Shown here: positions 1 through 12,195 of the stretch, piece by piece
Position numbering within the stretch: the stretch's first letter is position 1
Layout of the letters: every line of letters begins with the position of its first letter
Notes under the pieces: generated by a model
Databases searched by the model: none
What the model was told of the DNA's origin: nothing
Seen by the model: only the letters and a program-made list of their open reading frames with translations
Assembly: GCA_015501595.1 (NCBI GenBank)
Contig: JADNRX010000031.1
Coordinates: 124,001 to 188,000 of the forward strand
DNA length: 64,000 bases
Origin: Hymenopellis radicata
Lineage: Eukaryota; Basidiomycota; Agaricomycetes; Agaricales; Physalacriaceae
Direction: 5' to 3'
Made by a program: the position numbers and the translations under genes

Positions 1-2076
1 TATGTTCCACGTTCTCAGATCGCGATGTAGAACGCCTGCGGCATGAATGGACGTCATCGCAGCTCGTATAAGGGTTCTGTGAATTGCTCAGAGGGTTGGT
101 ATTCGATGAGAGTAGGCCCCATACTTTTCATTCGCCGTGAGTTTAGCTCGGCGCCCACCGAGTGAGCGGCCATCGTTGCTCAATATCAGTGCACCAGCGC
201 TGCGTTGAGCATCCTGATAAAAGCCAAATACCCGTGGAATACACTTCACATTGGCATTCTTCAAGTGGGCGTAAACAGAGTACTCGTGTCGTAATCGGCA
301 TAGGCGTCTGAAAGTCGTCGCCAGCTTCACGACTATCGGTCCGTGCTTGACATTGGGAATGGTGGCCGCGAATACATCACCCGTTGCGCCTGTCCCGAGC
401 CGAGAGTTCAAGACCAATGTAAGATAACTAGTGGGAGGTAGGCTGCCCTTCGCCTTTGCCCGGGTTGAAGAAGAATGGAAGGAGAAGGAGAATTATATAT
501 CCCAAATCGAATGTATATGGCGATCGCAACGTGTCGAGAGAACGAGGTTTCGAGGTTCTACAGACTGATTAGTGATAAAATCTCCGGACAAAACAAAAAA
601 GAGAACATTCATCTGTGAAACCGTGCCTGAAGAAAGACCAACAACCTTCATGGGTGAGATCAGAGAATAGAATGGTTGCAAGACTAATCTAGAGGCTTCG
701 TCTCACCTTTTGACGGCTCGTGGTTGTTTCCCCTTGCCGTTTCGACGTGCCAGTCTTCGCGTGAGATCCCTACCAATCGTCAGGACTTGATGAAGAGAAT
801 AATATACTACATACCTTGCTACGGCGGGTGCCCCGCGCTTTGGCCTTTCGTTTTTTGTTGGAACCTTCTTCGGTATCTGGAGCTGCACGCTTCAGACCGG
901 CAGTAGGTACAGGAACGGGTTGGGACGCTAGACGGATGTGATAGCGTTCCATCAAATCCTGCGCGATAGCAATATGCATACCAGCCCAAATCTTCCCATA
1001 CGCGGGGTCCTTGGCATGACACACGTCGAGTAAATCAGACAAGATCAGTGTTTGCGTCTCGCGATGACGAATTCCGATACGTAGATAGTTCCCGCAGTCG
1101 AAGACAATAACCGAGGCGTCAGCTCTTACTGCGAGTGCCCACGCCTGCGCCGAGTTAAACAAAAGTACAAGACCAGAAATGAACTCACCCTTTGAATATA
1201 TTGAGCAGGGTTGTCACGCCAGTTTTCCATTCCGATAGACATGACACGACCAGGCGAGCAGTAGTTCACGATGGGAGAATCGGTACGGGAACTACGTCGA
1301 ATGTGGCCCTCCCGACGCGGGGCGAGATCAAGCTTGGGAAGAGGCCATAACGGGTGAGGGTTATCAGGAGGTTGTGGCACCTTCGGGGCTGGAGACGGAT
1401 TGCCTGTTGTCGAATTAGATGTCCAAGGGAATTCCTCCATCTCTGCCACACGCTCCATCTTCCGAAGCAGTTCATGCGCAGCTGGACAAAAGAACATGGC
1501 AGTAGCACAGTGAGGATACTTCTTTCCGATATCCAGCATTTTAGGGCGCATTTCTGGATGAAACTTCTGTATGAAGCGAGGCTCCCTTATACTATAGTTG
1601 GCGAAGCGAAGAAGGAAATGTTCAACAAGGAAGGAGTTTGACGAGTTTTGGTCACATGTATCCAGTTGAGAATATCCCCATGAAAGTGCTGAGAGGATCT
1701 GCGGCTGCTCAGGGTGTACATATATGCTAGACGCGAGTTGCGAGGCCACAAGACCGGCCCCCAGTTGGTGTGTCGTGGCTATAGGCTCCGCGGTGTTTAC
1801 ATCGACCGGGTTCCGATACCAGTCCTGCGTACGTCCAAAAAGGTCATCTGGTATCAAGTGACGATTGGAGAATCCGCCAAGTTTCACATCGACAACGTGT
1901 GCTAGCGCTGTCAGCAGAGGAAGATGTATCACGACGCGCCTCAGGACGAGATTCTCGTCAATGTGCGTGTCGAGAAAGTTGCCCGGGGGATACTTAGGTC
2001 TGGGAGATGCCACACCATCGCGTCCGTAATGTGGTGGGTTGAGGTCCATGAACCTCGCTTCATGCGTCGTGGTCAT
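1..2076 (-). CDS. Protein kinase-like gene, 3' end cut by window edge
   Basis: A multi-exon minus-strand gene starting at the ATG at 2076 (MTTTHEARF). Clear exons are 2076-1189, 1144-815 and 769-707, joined by 44-45 bp GT-AG introns that keep frame. A later exon (about 417-125) has a glycine-rich loop (LGTGATGDVF), a VVKLA strand with the expected ATP-binding lysine, and a helix HEYSVYAHL. After a 48 bp intron (77-124) the last visible exon reads LHRDLRTWN, which fits the catalytic loop of eukaryotic protein kinases (HRD...N). The long N-terminal part has no domain I recognise, but carries a basic stretch (NKKRKAKARGTRRSK) that could be nuclear targeting. The exons between 707 and 417 are uncertain. 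The DFG and activation segment lie outside the window. I infer a basidiomycete kinase-like family member; activity is not shown. Confidence 0.72.
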
Positions 2077-2470
2077 GGTAGGGGTGAGAGTTAAGTGAGA
2101 GCCACAAAATAACGCGTCTTTCCTATATGAGTGCCGAGATGGTGGCATTTTCCCACGTATGGAAGGACATTTCACATTTGGTAAACAGACCCGTACCACG
2201 TAGGTGTCAAGGACAGTCAGGTCGTCATGAGAAGCGGCAGAATTTTGGATGCGCGAAGAGTGGCTTCTTCAGAAGGCGAAGCGGTGACACGACTCCAACA
2301 CGACTCTGCTCGTTCGCTCAACAAGTCACCTGATCCCGCTTCAAAGTTCTCTCGGGCTGCCGGGGAATCTGATGCAAATTGAAATTACGGAATGACAGCA
2401 AGGCCGTGCTGCTGCTGTTAAACGCGCTTGCTTTCACACTACTACTACTAGTACTAGTACCAGCGCGCTT
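2077..2470. promoter_or_regulatory. Divergent intergenic region
   Basis: About 390 bp separate the kinase-like start (minus) from the DUF6535 start (plus), so both promoters should lie here. A short CTA/GTA trinucleotide run sits at about 2441-2460, just before the plus-strand ATG. No clear TATA box was seen. Confidence 0.4.
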
Positions 2471-5400
2471 ATGTCAACCCGTGATGTATCCAACGACGGG
2501 CAAGAAATGCCTGCGAGTACTCCCGGCCCCGCGGCTCCGGAGAACGTAACAATGCAGGCCGAAAACACCGAGCCAAGCTCTGCATCTGTACCTCGACACA
2601 CACAACCCACGAAAACGTTCTTTGGGCTCGCGCAGGATGCCCGAAGGCCAGGCTTTTCGCGGCCTGTCTTCAATGATGACTATGTGGCGCGATTCCCAGA
2701 GGATTCTTACGGCCAGGAAACCGCGCCCAATGCGAGAGCATGGCGTGTGTATGTTGAAGAAGCCGCCGCCTTCGATGAAAACATGATTGGTCAATCCCGC
2801 GATGGTTTGGATGTGATGCTAGTATTCGTACGTATCCAAGTTCGTCATTAAGCATTATTGCTGAGTAGACTTACTTACTAGGCTGGTCTCTTCTCTGCCG
2901 TGGTCACGTCGTTCCTCGTACAGGTTTCGCAGAACCTTCAAGCAGACTTTTCGGAAATCTCCGCTCTCCTCCTCCACGATCTTCTCCTCGTTCAGCTCGC
3001 CATGGTCGATGGCGCGACAGTGAATGTTACGACTCCCTCCATAAACCCCGCCGAGAAATTCGAGCCTGATGTTATTGACGTCTGGATTAACGGATTGTGG
3101 GTCGTTAGCCTCGCCACCAGCCTTGTCGTTGCTCTCGCGGCCGTCCTGGTGAAGCAATGGTTGCACCGGTACATGACCTTCCCCTCTGGTACACCGGGAC
3201 TTCGCAGCCACGTCCGCCAGTTTCGCTTCATGGGCCTTCAGAAGTGGCGCGTTCGTATCATCATCGGCATGCTCCCTATCATTATGCACATCTCCCTCAC
3301 GCTTTTCTTTGCCGGCCTCGCCCTTTTCTTCATCCCATTACGCGTCTCGCTCGCATGGACTGTTGGCACACTCACGGTCCTTGCCGGTGTACTCTACCTC
3401 ATCAGCAATACAATTCCAATTGTCTTTCCACAATGTCCCTACCAGACACCGTTGACCGACTTCATTCATCACATTCATCAAGTTGTCCAGTTCGGTATTC
3501 GGTCTATTCGACGACTCTGGCGGAAAACCGTCCATCATTGTTTCGTGGCATGTCGTGGCATCCGCAAGCTGGCTATTCCATCAGACCACCAGTCTTTCAC
3601 GGCTTTGGCTTTGGAGGTGTTGCAGTACCCGTGCAAGTCATTGGCCCAACTAGAGTCTGACGCAGTCCAAGACACGCATGATACTCTCTCCGTCGATGCT
3701 CTCGACTGGTTGTATCAGATGTCGTCAAACCCGACTGTTCATACTCTTGTTTTACAGAGCATCAGTGGGCTTCCTGCCGAGTCGCGCTCTTATGCTGTGA
3801 CGAAATGGAGTGGCGCCACGAACATGCAGAGTCAACGCCGTCAACTGGTCCGAGAAGCATTACCGAGTCTCAACTTTCCTGGCCAACCGTGGGTAGTGGA
3901 GCGCCTCTGTCGCTCTTATCTGTTCCTCCCAAGGGTCTACGACAGCGAAGAGGTTACAGTGGCAAACATGTTCATTGAAGAATCCCGTGGTTGGGATCCA
4001 CGTATCAGAGCCGCTACATGGGTTGCCTCCGGGGGGTCGTTCTTGAATTACAATGGTTTCTTCGTTAGCCACTCCGAGGTGCTCATGCATCCTCTCATTT
4101 GGGAAGAAATAGTCCGTTTTGTGCTTGATGTCTATTGTCGTCTTGACTCGTCGCATTTCCCAGAAAGCCATATTGACGAATGTTCGTTGGCTGAAGTCTT
4201 ATCCGCGGTCATCGGTCCACCACCCGCCACTAGTCCTAGCGCGTCGTTGATGACGGGTACGCAAGTCGTCTGGACTCGTCTTCATGCGAGAATTTGGGAT
4301 ACAATTCTCGAAACGCCCCTCTTGGCGCCTTATGATAGCATCCCAGTCAAGCCTATCTCTTCATACCACAGAACATTGATAGCCGCTGGGAAAATGGCCC
4401 TTTCTCATGTTCTGGAGCACCGGGATAACATGAACCACTTTACAACACATTGCGGACATCTCGATCTCCTTACTTTCGTTGTGAAGCTCATCGTGGATCC
4501 CGTTGTCATGCCGAATGCGGCCCAATGGACAGTGGATTTCGACTTCTTGTGCAGCGTCATACAACGGCTTCGGGACGTCTCCTCCTCATCTATTCTCGTA
4601 GATTCACAGAACGACAGCAATCTTCTTCTCTTGTGTCTTTCTAAGTTTCGCTCATTCTATCGTCGGTCCTCCTTCATGCCGGAATTCCACTTTCCGTGCC
4701 TTGAATTCCTTCTGCAAACCTGGGCGGGTTTCTACGACTGCATTCAATATGATTCTGTTTTTTACTTCGCTCGATCGTCAGACCTCGAAATGCCCATGGA
4801 CATAATGGGCAATGCATTGTCTTGTGGTCGCGAGGAAGCATATAGAATCTTTAGAGATGAGGGGTGGATGCAAATCGTTTTCACGCAATGGGCGATATGT
4901 GGCGGCATGAGCACATCCCTGAAACAGGTTATCGGGGGCTATGTCGAGGGTCTTTATACTCTGACATCAATCTCGAACCGTCGCGAATTCTGCGAATATC
5001 TTCACCAACCGCGAGAACTCCTACTCGGTTTCATGCTTATTGTTACAGCAGGCGCCGGGCGACGGGACTTTTCAAGTTCCCTCCAAGATCTTGTTGTACA
5101 GCTAGCCAAAATCTGCCCAACTCATACGTCATGGAGAGACTGCGATACGGCAGTGAAAGCCATCCTTGTATGGACCCAAACACCAAACCGGGAGATATCT
5201 CTATTCCCGTGGCCACCCTCTCTGCAGAGCCTCTGTACCACAGCGGCATTCCGCAAATATCCCTTGGTATATTGGATTGCAAACCGGCTTTCTTCCCCAT
5301 ATGTGCGAAAACATTGGGAAGTCAGCTTGGAAATGCTGCATACAATCTTGGAAAACGCTGAGGGTGTTAGTCCATTACTCTTAGATGCGAAAGACACTGT

Positions 5401-5558
5401 TTACTAACGAATCCCTCACGCAGGTCGAAGGAGTCTTAATCCCTGACCTCCAGAGTCGGATGCGCATTGTCGCAGCTCCGGAATCCCAGGTATTAGCACC
5501 GGCTGGAGATCAACTTGTGGCGTGCACAGTCGTCGCGGGACCTTCATTTTCAGGATGA
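2471..5558 (+). CDS. DUF6535 domain membrane protein
   Basis: Three exons: 2471-2827, 2882-5365 and 5424-5558, giving about 991 residues. Intron 1 (54 bp) rejoins DVMLVF to AGLFSAVVTSFLVQ, the signature start of the DUF6535 domain. Intron 2 begins GTTAGT and has a TTACTAAC branch site before CAG; splicing adds a 44-residue tail. The first 120 residues are polar and probably disordered. DUF6535 follows, with hydrophobic segments at roughly residues 113-135, 188-210, 240-262 and 265-285. The remaining 700 residues are predicted helical and soluble, without a recognised domain. Function is unknown for the family, which is often multi-copy in Agaricomycetes. All splice junctions keep frame and no break is visible, so this copy looks intact. 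It is the only complete DUF6535 gene in the window; two half-genes lie at 37970-39637 and 57615-58978. Confidence 0.85.
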
Positions 5559-6649
5559 CTAACACTAGGATACTCTAATTCGTAAGTGTCTACGGTCCAG
5601 CGAAACGTGATCGTACTCAACTGTAACCAGACGTTGAATTGTAAACATTCTAACATATAGCACTCGTTAACAAAAGTACACCATAACGTCTCATTCGTGT
5701 CATTCCTCTAAGCCTATATACTGGGCATTGGCTCTAAGCCCTCGCCCTGAGCAAGCTCTTGCATCTTCCTTGAGCTTCTTGGAACGATTCGCTAGATAAA
5801 CGGATCAACGCCCACACAGAAAAGAGTTGGCAACACTTACCGGTCTCGTAGAAGGCCGCCAGCCGCTAACACCCTATGCGTTGCGTTCAATCGGGAAGAT
5901 TTCGGTTGGCTAGACCCATATGATCGCAAGCCTTGTCGCGCCGAAGAAAGCAGACGTTGAACAGATTGTAAGCACCCAGTCGCGAGCACCCCGGACATCA
6001 ATACGAACGAGGGAGAGATACCCTGGCCAGCCACCAGAGCCCAACGCACTCGATATTCTAAAAACCTTATTAGCTCGTGCATAAAGGATCAAGTTGACGA
6101 GGCTTACGACGGGTCGCAAGCCGCCGTACTGGACACAGGATCTAATTCCATCGCTTAAGGATGGGACGCCGCAGGACCAGTGGTTGAGACGAGAACAAGA
6201 TGCGAGGCGACGTTCTCTCTAGAGGTGAGGTAACACCATGAACTTGAAGGCCGGGACAGGAGTGATTTCAAACGCGACTGGGAACGGCCAGTTAAAGCGA
6301 CCACTGTCGCCGACGAATCCAAAGTACCCTCGTACACAAGCATAGCAGAGCCACGCTATGCAGGGCATTTCATCCGTTCCGGGCAACATCATCATTTGCA
6401 TTCTGTTGCATGAATAGAAAAACTGTCGCTCCTTGGCCCAAGTAGTGTGTGATGTGCAGTAGGCTAGTAAGAAGTTGTTGGTTTTTTCCAGGACTCAGTA
6501 TTAGAAACTGCTGACATTTGCGCGAATCAACGTTGCAATACTGGTAGTAAGGTGGCTAGAATCGAAGGCGGAATGCTCCTTATGATGAGAGTCGAAAGAA
6601 AGAGGAGTAACGCTCAAAAAGGCAATTCCCCTTTCATCAATGCCGTTCA
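5559..6649. other. Intergenic, no gene recognised
   Basis: About 1.1 kb between the DUF6535 gene and the left arm of the inverted duplication. Only short open frames are present, without recognisable domains or convincing intron-exon patterns. It should contain the 3' end of the DUF6535 transcript. Confidence 0.4.
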
Positions 6650-7368
6650 CCAAGAAAGCTAGTACTCAGCACTCCATAACATAGGATCTCTCCCAACAGG
6701 ATGAATTCAAGTGCATGGTAGTCCTCTCTCGCTTGATATAACTGTCTGGTATCGGACGCCGGGAATCGTCATACTTAGCGCAGAACGTCGTACGAAGAAC
6801 ACTGTTGCACATGGACGCCTTCAAGAGTATTTGTAATCCAACTCTGAAGGAAGCCTGAAGCTTACATTCTAGATATCTATCAGAGCTGGGCGCTGAATAC
6901 TGAGTAAGCGATTTTTGTTCGGGCACGGGATCCGACTGAGCCCGCAAGGTCGCAAATTATCTGAATTGAACTTCAGCGCATTTGTTTTATGCCTGAAGAA
7001 CTTTTTACTCTTCAACATACTCAAGATTCGAGTGGTTTGAGCGGCGCAATTGCTTTTACTACTTAGTACATATCAGGTAGGTATGCCAACTTTAGCTCCG
7101 ATCGCGACTGAGAGTCAACCAACTACTTCATAAATAGCACAGTAACTCGGCCCTCGGTAGGCTATGAGAATCCTTTTGGAATATAACCCTGAGGACACTA
7201 CTCCGCTCTCTGCATACAAGGTCACGGTACTTGGTATTCCCCCCCTCGTCTTACTAATCGGATTGTAAAGCAAGTTGAAAGAATCTGTACCTATATAAAG
7301 TCTGTAGCTCAATCTAGAGTTTACTATCTTTCCTCTGAGTTTGATTCCTTCTCATCATACCTTTCAAT

Positions 7369-8382
7369 ATGGACCAGTACAACGCTCTTCACATACGCCA
7401 GTCGCCCAACCTGCGCCAGGCCATCGCCGACACCATAAAGAACGACACTGCCCTTTTCGGGTATTGGGCTGGTCTTCCTTCCGTTGATGTCTGCAAGGTC
7501 GTCGCAGCCACCAACGTCGATTGGGTAGTCGTCGATGCAGAGCATACTCCGCTTTCGCCGACGCTCATGGCTGAGATGGTACACGTTCTCCTCCTGCTTT
7601 CGAGCGTCTGCTGATCGTGAGCCACCACAGATCCAAACATTGAGGATGTACTCCCAAGGCCGCATCATCCCTGTTGTCCGCGTCCCATCGTACGCGCACG
7701 ACTGGGTTACATGGGCACTCGACGCCGGCGCAGGCGGGATTATCATCCCCCACTCTGAAACTCCCGCCCAGGTGCGCGCGTCCATCGCGGCCGCGAGGTT
7801 CCCTCCACAAGGAAACCGGTCCTTCGCGCCGTTCGTCCGTAAGTTACACCCCAGTCGGCGCGTCGTTGAGGTGCTAACCATGTTCACAGTCTTCCCTGGA
7901 GCCCAACTGGCCGCTCCGGAGGGAAAGACCTGGATGGACGTCGCGAGCGACCATTGTGCTGTCATCCCTCAGATCGAGAGCGGATTGGGCGTCGAGAATC
8001 TTGAGGAGATTCTGCAGATTGAGGGCGTAGACGCTATTAGTGAGGCCGCCATTCGTGACGAGCGTAACATTGACACTGACTTGACTTGTTGGTTTCAGTG
8101 ATTGGTCCTACTGATCTAGGAAATGACCTGGGCAACGATCCCAAGCGCGTCGCGGAAGCCATAGAGCGCATCGAGTCCCTTGCGCGCCAGTACGGCAAGC
8201 CTCTTCTCGGGTCCCCGTCGGCGGAGAGTGGCATCGTCGACAAGTTCAAGGCGGGCTATCGCCTGATAACGACGGTTGCTGATGTTCTGGTTCTGAAGAA
8301 TGGGATCGAGACGGGTATTCAGACGGGCAGAGATCTCGTTGAGAATTATCAGAAGGAGGAGAGGCAGAGGTTGGTGAACTAG
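7369..8382 (+). CDS. HpcH/HpaI-type aldolase, left copy
   Basis: Four exons (7369-7578, 7631-7838, 7890-8039, 8099-8382) give 283 residues. This class of metal-dependent (beta/alpha)8 aldolases splits 2-keto-3-deoxy sugar acids or 4-hydroxy-2-oxo acids into pyruvate and an aldehyde. Family landmarks are visible: FGYWAGLPS, the DAEHTPLS segment with the catalytic histidine, PVVRVPS with the phosphate/pyruvate-binding arginine, PQIESGLG with a metal-ligand glutamate, and MIGPTDLGND with the metal-ligand aspartate. The last intron restores that motif exactly. No targeting signal is seen, so it is probably cytosolic. The physiological substrate cannot be told from sequence; sugar-acid or aromatic catabolism are possible. 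A second copy with the same intron positions lies at 16091-17104. Neither copy shows a frame break. Confidence 0.9.
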
Positions 8383-8394
8383 GAATCAAAGCCA

Positions 8395-8907
8395 TGAACA
8401 CGGATATATTACCTTAGAGCAGTATGGCGAGTCGAAGAACACAGTAAGCTGTAAGCTATTCGATTTGTCGAAAAAGCCCAGACCAGAAAAAGAAGACATT
8501 TTATGTCTGCCCGTGGACCGACAGCGAGAGAACTCTAGAAGTCTGAGCTCAGGTAAATCTCCAACAAAATTGAAATCTTGGATTAAAAAAATTGCATGTA
8601 TACCAAGGAAATTATTGCAGAGCATTGATAGCCAGAGTGTACCGGGCCACGAATATCGCATCGCCCTCGACTTCTGTACAATCAGCAACAAGGAACAGGC
8701 CAATACTGGTTTCGACATACCGACTTCACGGTCGCGCCACAATCCTGGACGTACTTCCGCAGAGTCGTTGCACCAACGAAGCGCTATGGTCTCCTCGATC
8801 TTTACGGCAGTTGATGCTGCCGAAACGACTTTGGAACAAGAGCAAAGACACCACTCGAAAACTGCGCTAGTACCGCGGTACTAAACCACGGTATGTATCT
8901 GCGTTTC
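8395..8907 (-). pseudogene. Relic of the uncharacterised tandem family, left arm
   Basis: Minus-strand remains of a gene related to the copies at 30790-32265 and 33467-34995. Starting from 8907, after an intron-like GTGTAG, it reads ETQIHTVV (compare ETLIHTID), then a stop, then FSSGVFALVPKS (compare HGGFALVPKT), then EVRPGLWRDREV (compare EVRQGLWRGREI). A GTATGT donor and a GATTGTACAG acceptor lead to EVFVARGDAI (compare EFFVACGTGI). In-frame stops and frame changes separate these blocks, so this is a pseudogene. The order of blocks and the intron position match the intact family members. The region contains a 16 bp perfect palindrome (TAGTACCGCGGTACTA) near 8869. Confidence 0.75.
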
Positions 8908-8944
8908 CTACACCAGACACGATAAGTAGTGATTGATAGAACGT

Positions 8945-9405
8945 ACTATGATATCTTGATGCAGCGTGATAAACTCGGCGACATTTTCCCGGTTTGGCTT
9001 TATGTATATAGCTTTGGGGCATGGGCGGTTGAAGGACATGATTGTACTCACGGGCGAAGGTCAACCGCAGCATCGAAAGCAAAGGTACCTAAAAACAAGA
9101 GAGTGTTCAAGCTTCAAGTCGCATTATGCAATCGGCATGTCTTGGTGCCATAGTCGTCCGTTTGTGTGACGAGTGGGGACAAGGGCATTTGTGAATCCGA
9201 ATGGTAAGCCCTAAACCTCCGTAGGATCCCAAGTAAGACAAACCTAGGATAAACAGATGTTGGTCGAAGACAACTATAGCAGAGCGTAGGTACCAGCGAT
9301 ATCCGAGTTTGGCGTTTCCCATTTCCGTTCACCGTTTTCAACAGAACTGAAGGGATTGACGACTTCTGCTTCCCAAGCTCAGGAAACACAACGACGCATG
9401 AGGCC
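8945..9405. other. Segment present only in the left arm
   Basis: Between the relic and the Oxa1 upstream region the left arm has about 460 bp that do not align with the right arm. The right arm has about 100 bp of unrelated sequence at the equivalent place (about 15425-15525). No terminal repeat or gene was recognised, so I cannot tell insertion from deletion. Confidence 0.5.
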
Positions 9406-9685
9406 ATGAACGATGTTTATAGCTGGGACGGTCAATGTCCTGGAAGAAGCTGGGAAGAAGGAAGAGTGCCGCGTCTATTTTCGGAAATAACCTTCGATCA
9501 CGTGGCCATCCAATTTTTCCTTCCGATCCACCACCTTTAGATTGAGCGGGCTTGGGCGGGTGCTGCCAAAATGCAGAGCATCCGAGGGATATCGTCTGCC
9601 GGGAGGCTTTGCTTGTCAAGGTGTCCCTTCCGTCTAATCAACCCGTTGTTTTATCCCGTATTTAATGACCATTTAATAGTTCTCG

Positions 9686-11212
9686 ATGTCGGACAAATGC
9701 TTTGAGGTACGTGTCCAGCCGATTTATTGCTCTATCTTAACTAACTCAGACAGCCGGAATTTGCCTACCAGACAGGTGCGCATCCCGCTTTGTGGGTCGT
9801 CTTAATTCACCAAGTCACGGCAGCTTTGCAGGAGCACGCAGTCGAGCCACGCAGTTCGGAATTTGCTGGCAACGCGTCCATTTTCTACCACGCGTCCACA
9901 CGCTTTTGGATTCAACATCTTTTCTAAAAAGACGCCAGAACCTGCACCAGAAACCGTTGCACCTCCCTCGGAAATTGCTGCACCGCCTTCAGAAATTGCT
10001 ACTCCTGCAGAACCTTCGACGTTACCACCACCACCAGCAGATGAAGCTGTAGCAGCTACCAGCAGCACGGCCTCTCCACCTATAACTGAAGCTGCTAGCA
10101 GCACGCCCGCGACAGAAGTTGCTAGCAGCACGCCCGTGACGGAAGTCGTATCAATATCTCCCTCGTCCGCCGTAGATGTCGTTGCATCATCCGTTCCAGA
10201 CGTGTCCGCAGACGCTATCATGGCTGCCACCGCTCCTCTCCAATACGGCGACCTCGCGTCAATGGGTATCATGGGCTGGACACCAGCCGCCCTCTTCCGC
10301 TATGTCATCCAGTTCCTCCACATCTCCGTTGGCATGCCCTGGTTCTGGACAATCCTCGCCTCGTCCATCATCGCCCGCCTCGTCGTCGTCCCACTAAGCA
10401 TCCAGGCGCTGCAGCTCAGCGGTCGGATGACTGCTATCCGACCGCAGTTGGAGGTTGAGCAGGCCAAGATCAAGGAGGCCGGCAAGCGGCATGATGTCCT
10501 TGTGCAATCTGCGGCGGCGAGGAAGACGCAGAAGCTTTTGGAAGACTCGGGGTATAGTGTGAGCAAAGCCATATTGAGCGGCGGTGTGCCCATCATATGG
10601 TCGTTTGCAACGTTCTATGCCACGGCGCGTATCGTTTGGAATGTCCCTCAGGTGGCGCAGTATAGCGGATTCTGGCTGCTACCGGATATGTCGGCTACTG
10701 CACCGGCTTGGATGTGTGTTGGGATGGGCGGGATGACGTTTGTAGCCATCAGGGTGCGCACTCTTGCCCTCTTCATGAGCAATCCTGATATGAATCCTTG
10801 TTCAGGCTGCACTCGGCGACCCAGGGACTGAAGGATACATAAAGCGGATGGATTTACTGAGTTTTGTTCTTCCGGCTCTGATCCCATTTTCGTTTTGGGC
10901 TGTCGGTGGTACATCGGTGAGTGTCTGCTTCTGTTCTTTCGGTAACGAAATGCAGCGCTGATATTCCGACTTGAGGGCGTTGGGATATACATCATGGCTA
11001 CGGCGGGCGTAATGCAGGCACAGTCGCTTATTCTGCGTCATCCTGCAGTGAGGGCACGGCTTGGACTTGCTCCAAGGTACTATGTTCCGTTCCTCCCCAG
11101 CTTGCGGGCTGTTGGGCCAAACGCGAGGGAGGCTTGGGGGGACTTTAAAGCGTGGTTTTTCCAGCCCACTCAGGCTGTTGCTGCTACTACAAAGAAACCT
11201 CGTCGACGATGA
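9686..11212 (+). CDS. OXA1: Mitochondrial Oxa1/YidC insertase, left copy
   Basis: The core is certain: exons 9832-10753, 10806-10916 and 10976-11212. Two short 5' exons (9686-9706, 9750-9775) are inferred because the frame has no ATG after an upstream stop, and because the right copy keeps the same exons with an in-frame 12 bp difference. The protein is about 438 residues. Oxa1 inserts nascent mitochondrial and nuclear-encoded proteins into the inner membrane. The N-terminus is Arg/Ser-rich (LLATRPFSTTRPHAFGF), typical of a presequence. A low-complexity Pro/Ala/Thr/Ser linker follows. The 60KD_IMP/YidC domain begins at GWTPAALFRYVIQFL, with hydrophobic helices at MPWFWTILASSIIARLVVV, AILSGGVPIIWSFATFYA, LLSFVLPALIPFSFWAV and GVGIYIMATAGVMQAQSLIL. 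The short tail is basic (TKKPRRR), as expected for ribosome contact. Confidence 0.9.
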
Positions 11213-12195
11213 TTGTAGCATTGCCTGTTGAATAGGATAACCTTCAGACTTGCTCCTTTCCTCTACTTAGCACAAATGGTAGACGACACGGGTAGGACAT
11301 ACCATGAGGGCAGCAAAGGGGAACACTGACTGACGGCACAGTTTGTACCGTCGACGAAGGTGCGGGCCAGAGAGAAAATGTCTTGATGCTGCTCCTTAGG
11401 AAGGGGGACGAGCTTCCCGCCCTCAACACGGGTGTGTGTGCTGGTCTACTTAGTAGGGTAAAGGTAACATATGGACATGGTAAAGGCACAGAACTGAAAT
11501 GGAACAAATGTGAATCAATTGAAGAGCTAGCTGTGGATCAGCATGAGAAAGGTACAGAGGAAGCTGCAAATCAATGACGGAAGGTAAAGAATCAACGTGA
11601 GAAACGCCTGAACACTTGACCAGATTCCAAGAATTCCAGCAGACATTCCGCGTCCCTCAAATCAATCTTGTCTCGGTGTCAGATACACCCACTATTGATA
11701 TCAAGCTTCAACCGTATGCGTCCGCAACTCGTACGTTATTATAAGCGTACAAAAACCAGAGCGTCCATGAAAAACGCGTAATGATGAACGCGTAGATCTA
11801 GCAGAGGCCAAAGACTCTGTCGCCAGACACCGAAAGGCGATCTCAAACCTCTATCCCAAGGTGTATCCGTGCATGAGCGTATTGGTGCAGAAAGCATACA
11901 TACCCAGTTCTGCTACGTGTCCTGGATGTGTACAGTTACACTGGTGGATTAAAGAAAATAAATAGTGGCCGGCCACGCCCTACCCATAGCCCAAAGAAAC
12001 GACCTGGATTAGGATGTAAATAGAGCTGCGTAGATGATGATGAAATAAGAATACGATAACCAAACAGTCTATGCTAGCTTAATGAACATACACTGCGGAA
12101 GCGGGGGGAGGGGGTATACTATAATGCCCAGAGACGAGGAAAAATCTTGAATGAACAAGGCGACGGCAAAGGTATACTGTAGTGCCCATAGATGA

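Larger units (their letters stand above)
6650..11270 (+). repeat. Left arm of large inverted duplication
   Basis: This segment matches 13583-17838 in reverse complement. Similarity starts abruptly at about 6650 (CCAAGAAAGC) and stops after the Oxa1 3' end at about 11270. It covers the aldolase promoter and gene, the decayed family relic and the Oxa1 gene. Exon-intron structures are the same in both arms, and coding regions look more than 90 percent identical by eye. The left arm is longer mainly because of about 460 bp at 8945-9405 that the right arm lacks. Confidence 0.93.

Noticed and set aside
8869..8884. Perfect 16 bp palindrome TAGTACCGCGGTACTA
   Set aside because: It is short, occurs inside a pseudogene in one arm only, and could arise by chance. 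Mentioned with the relic but not treated as a regulatory site.
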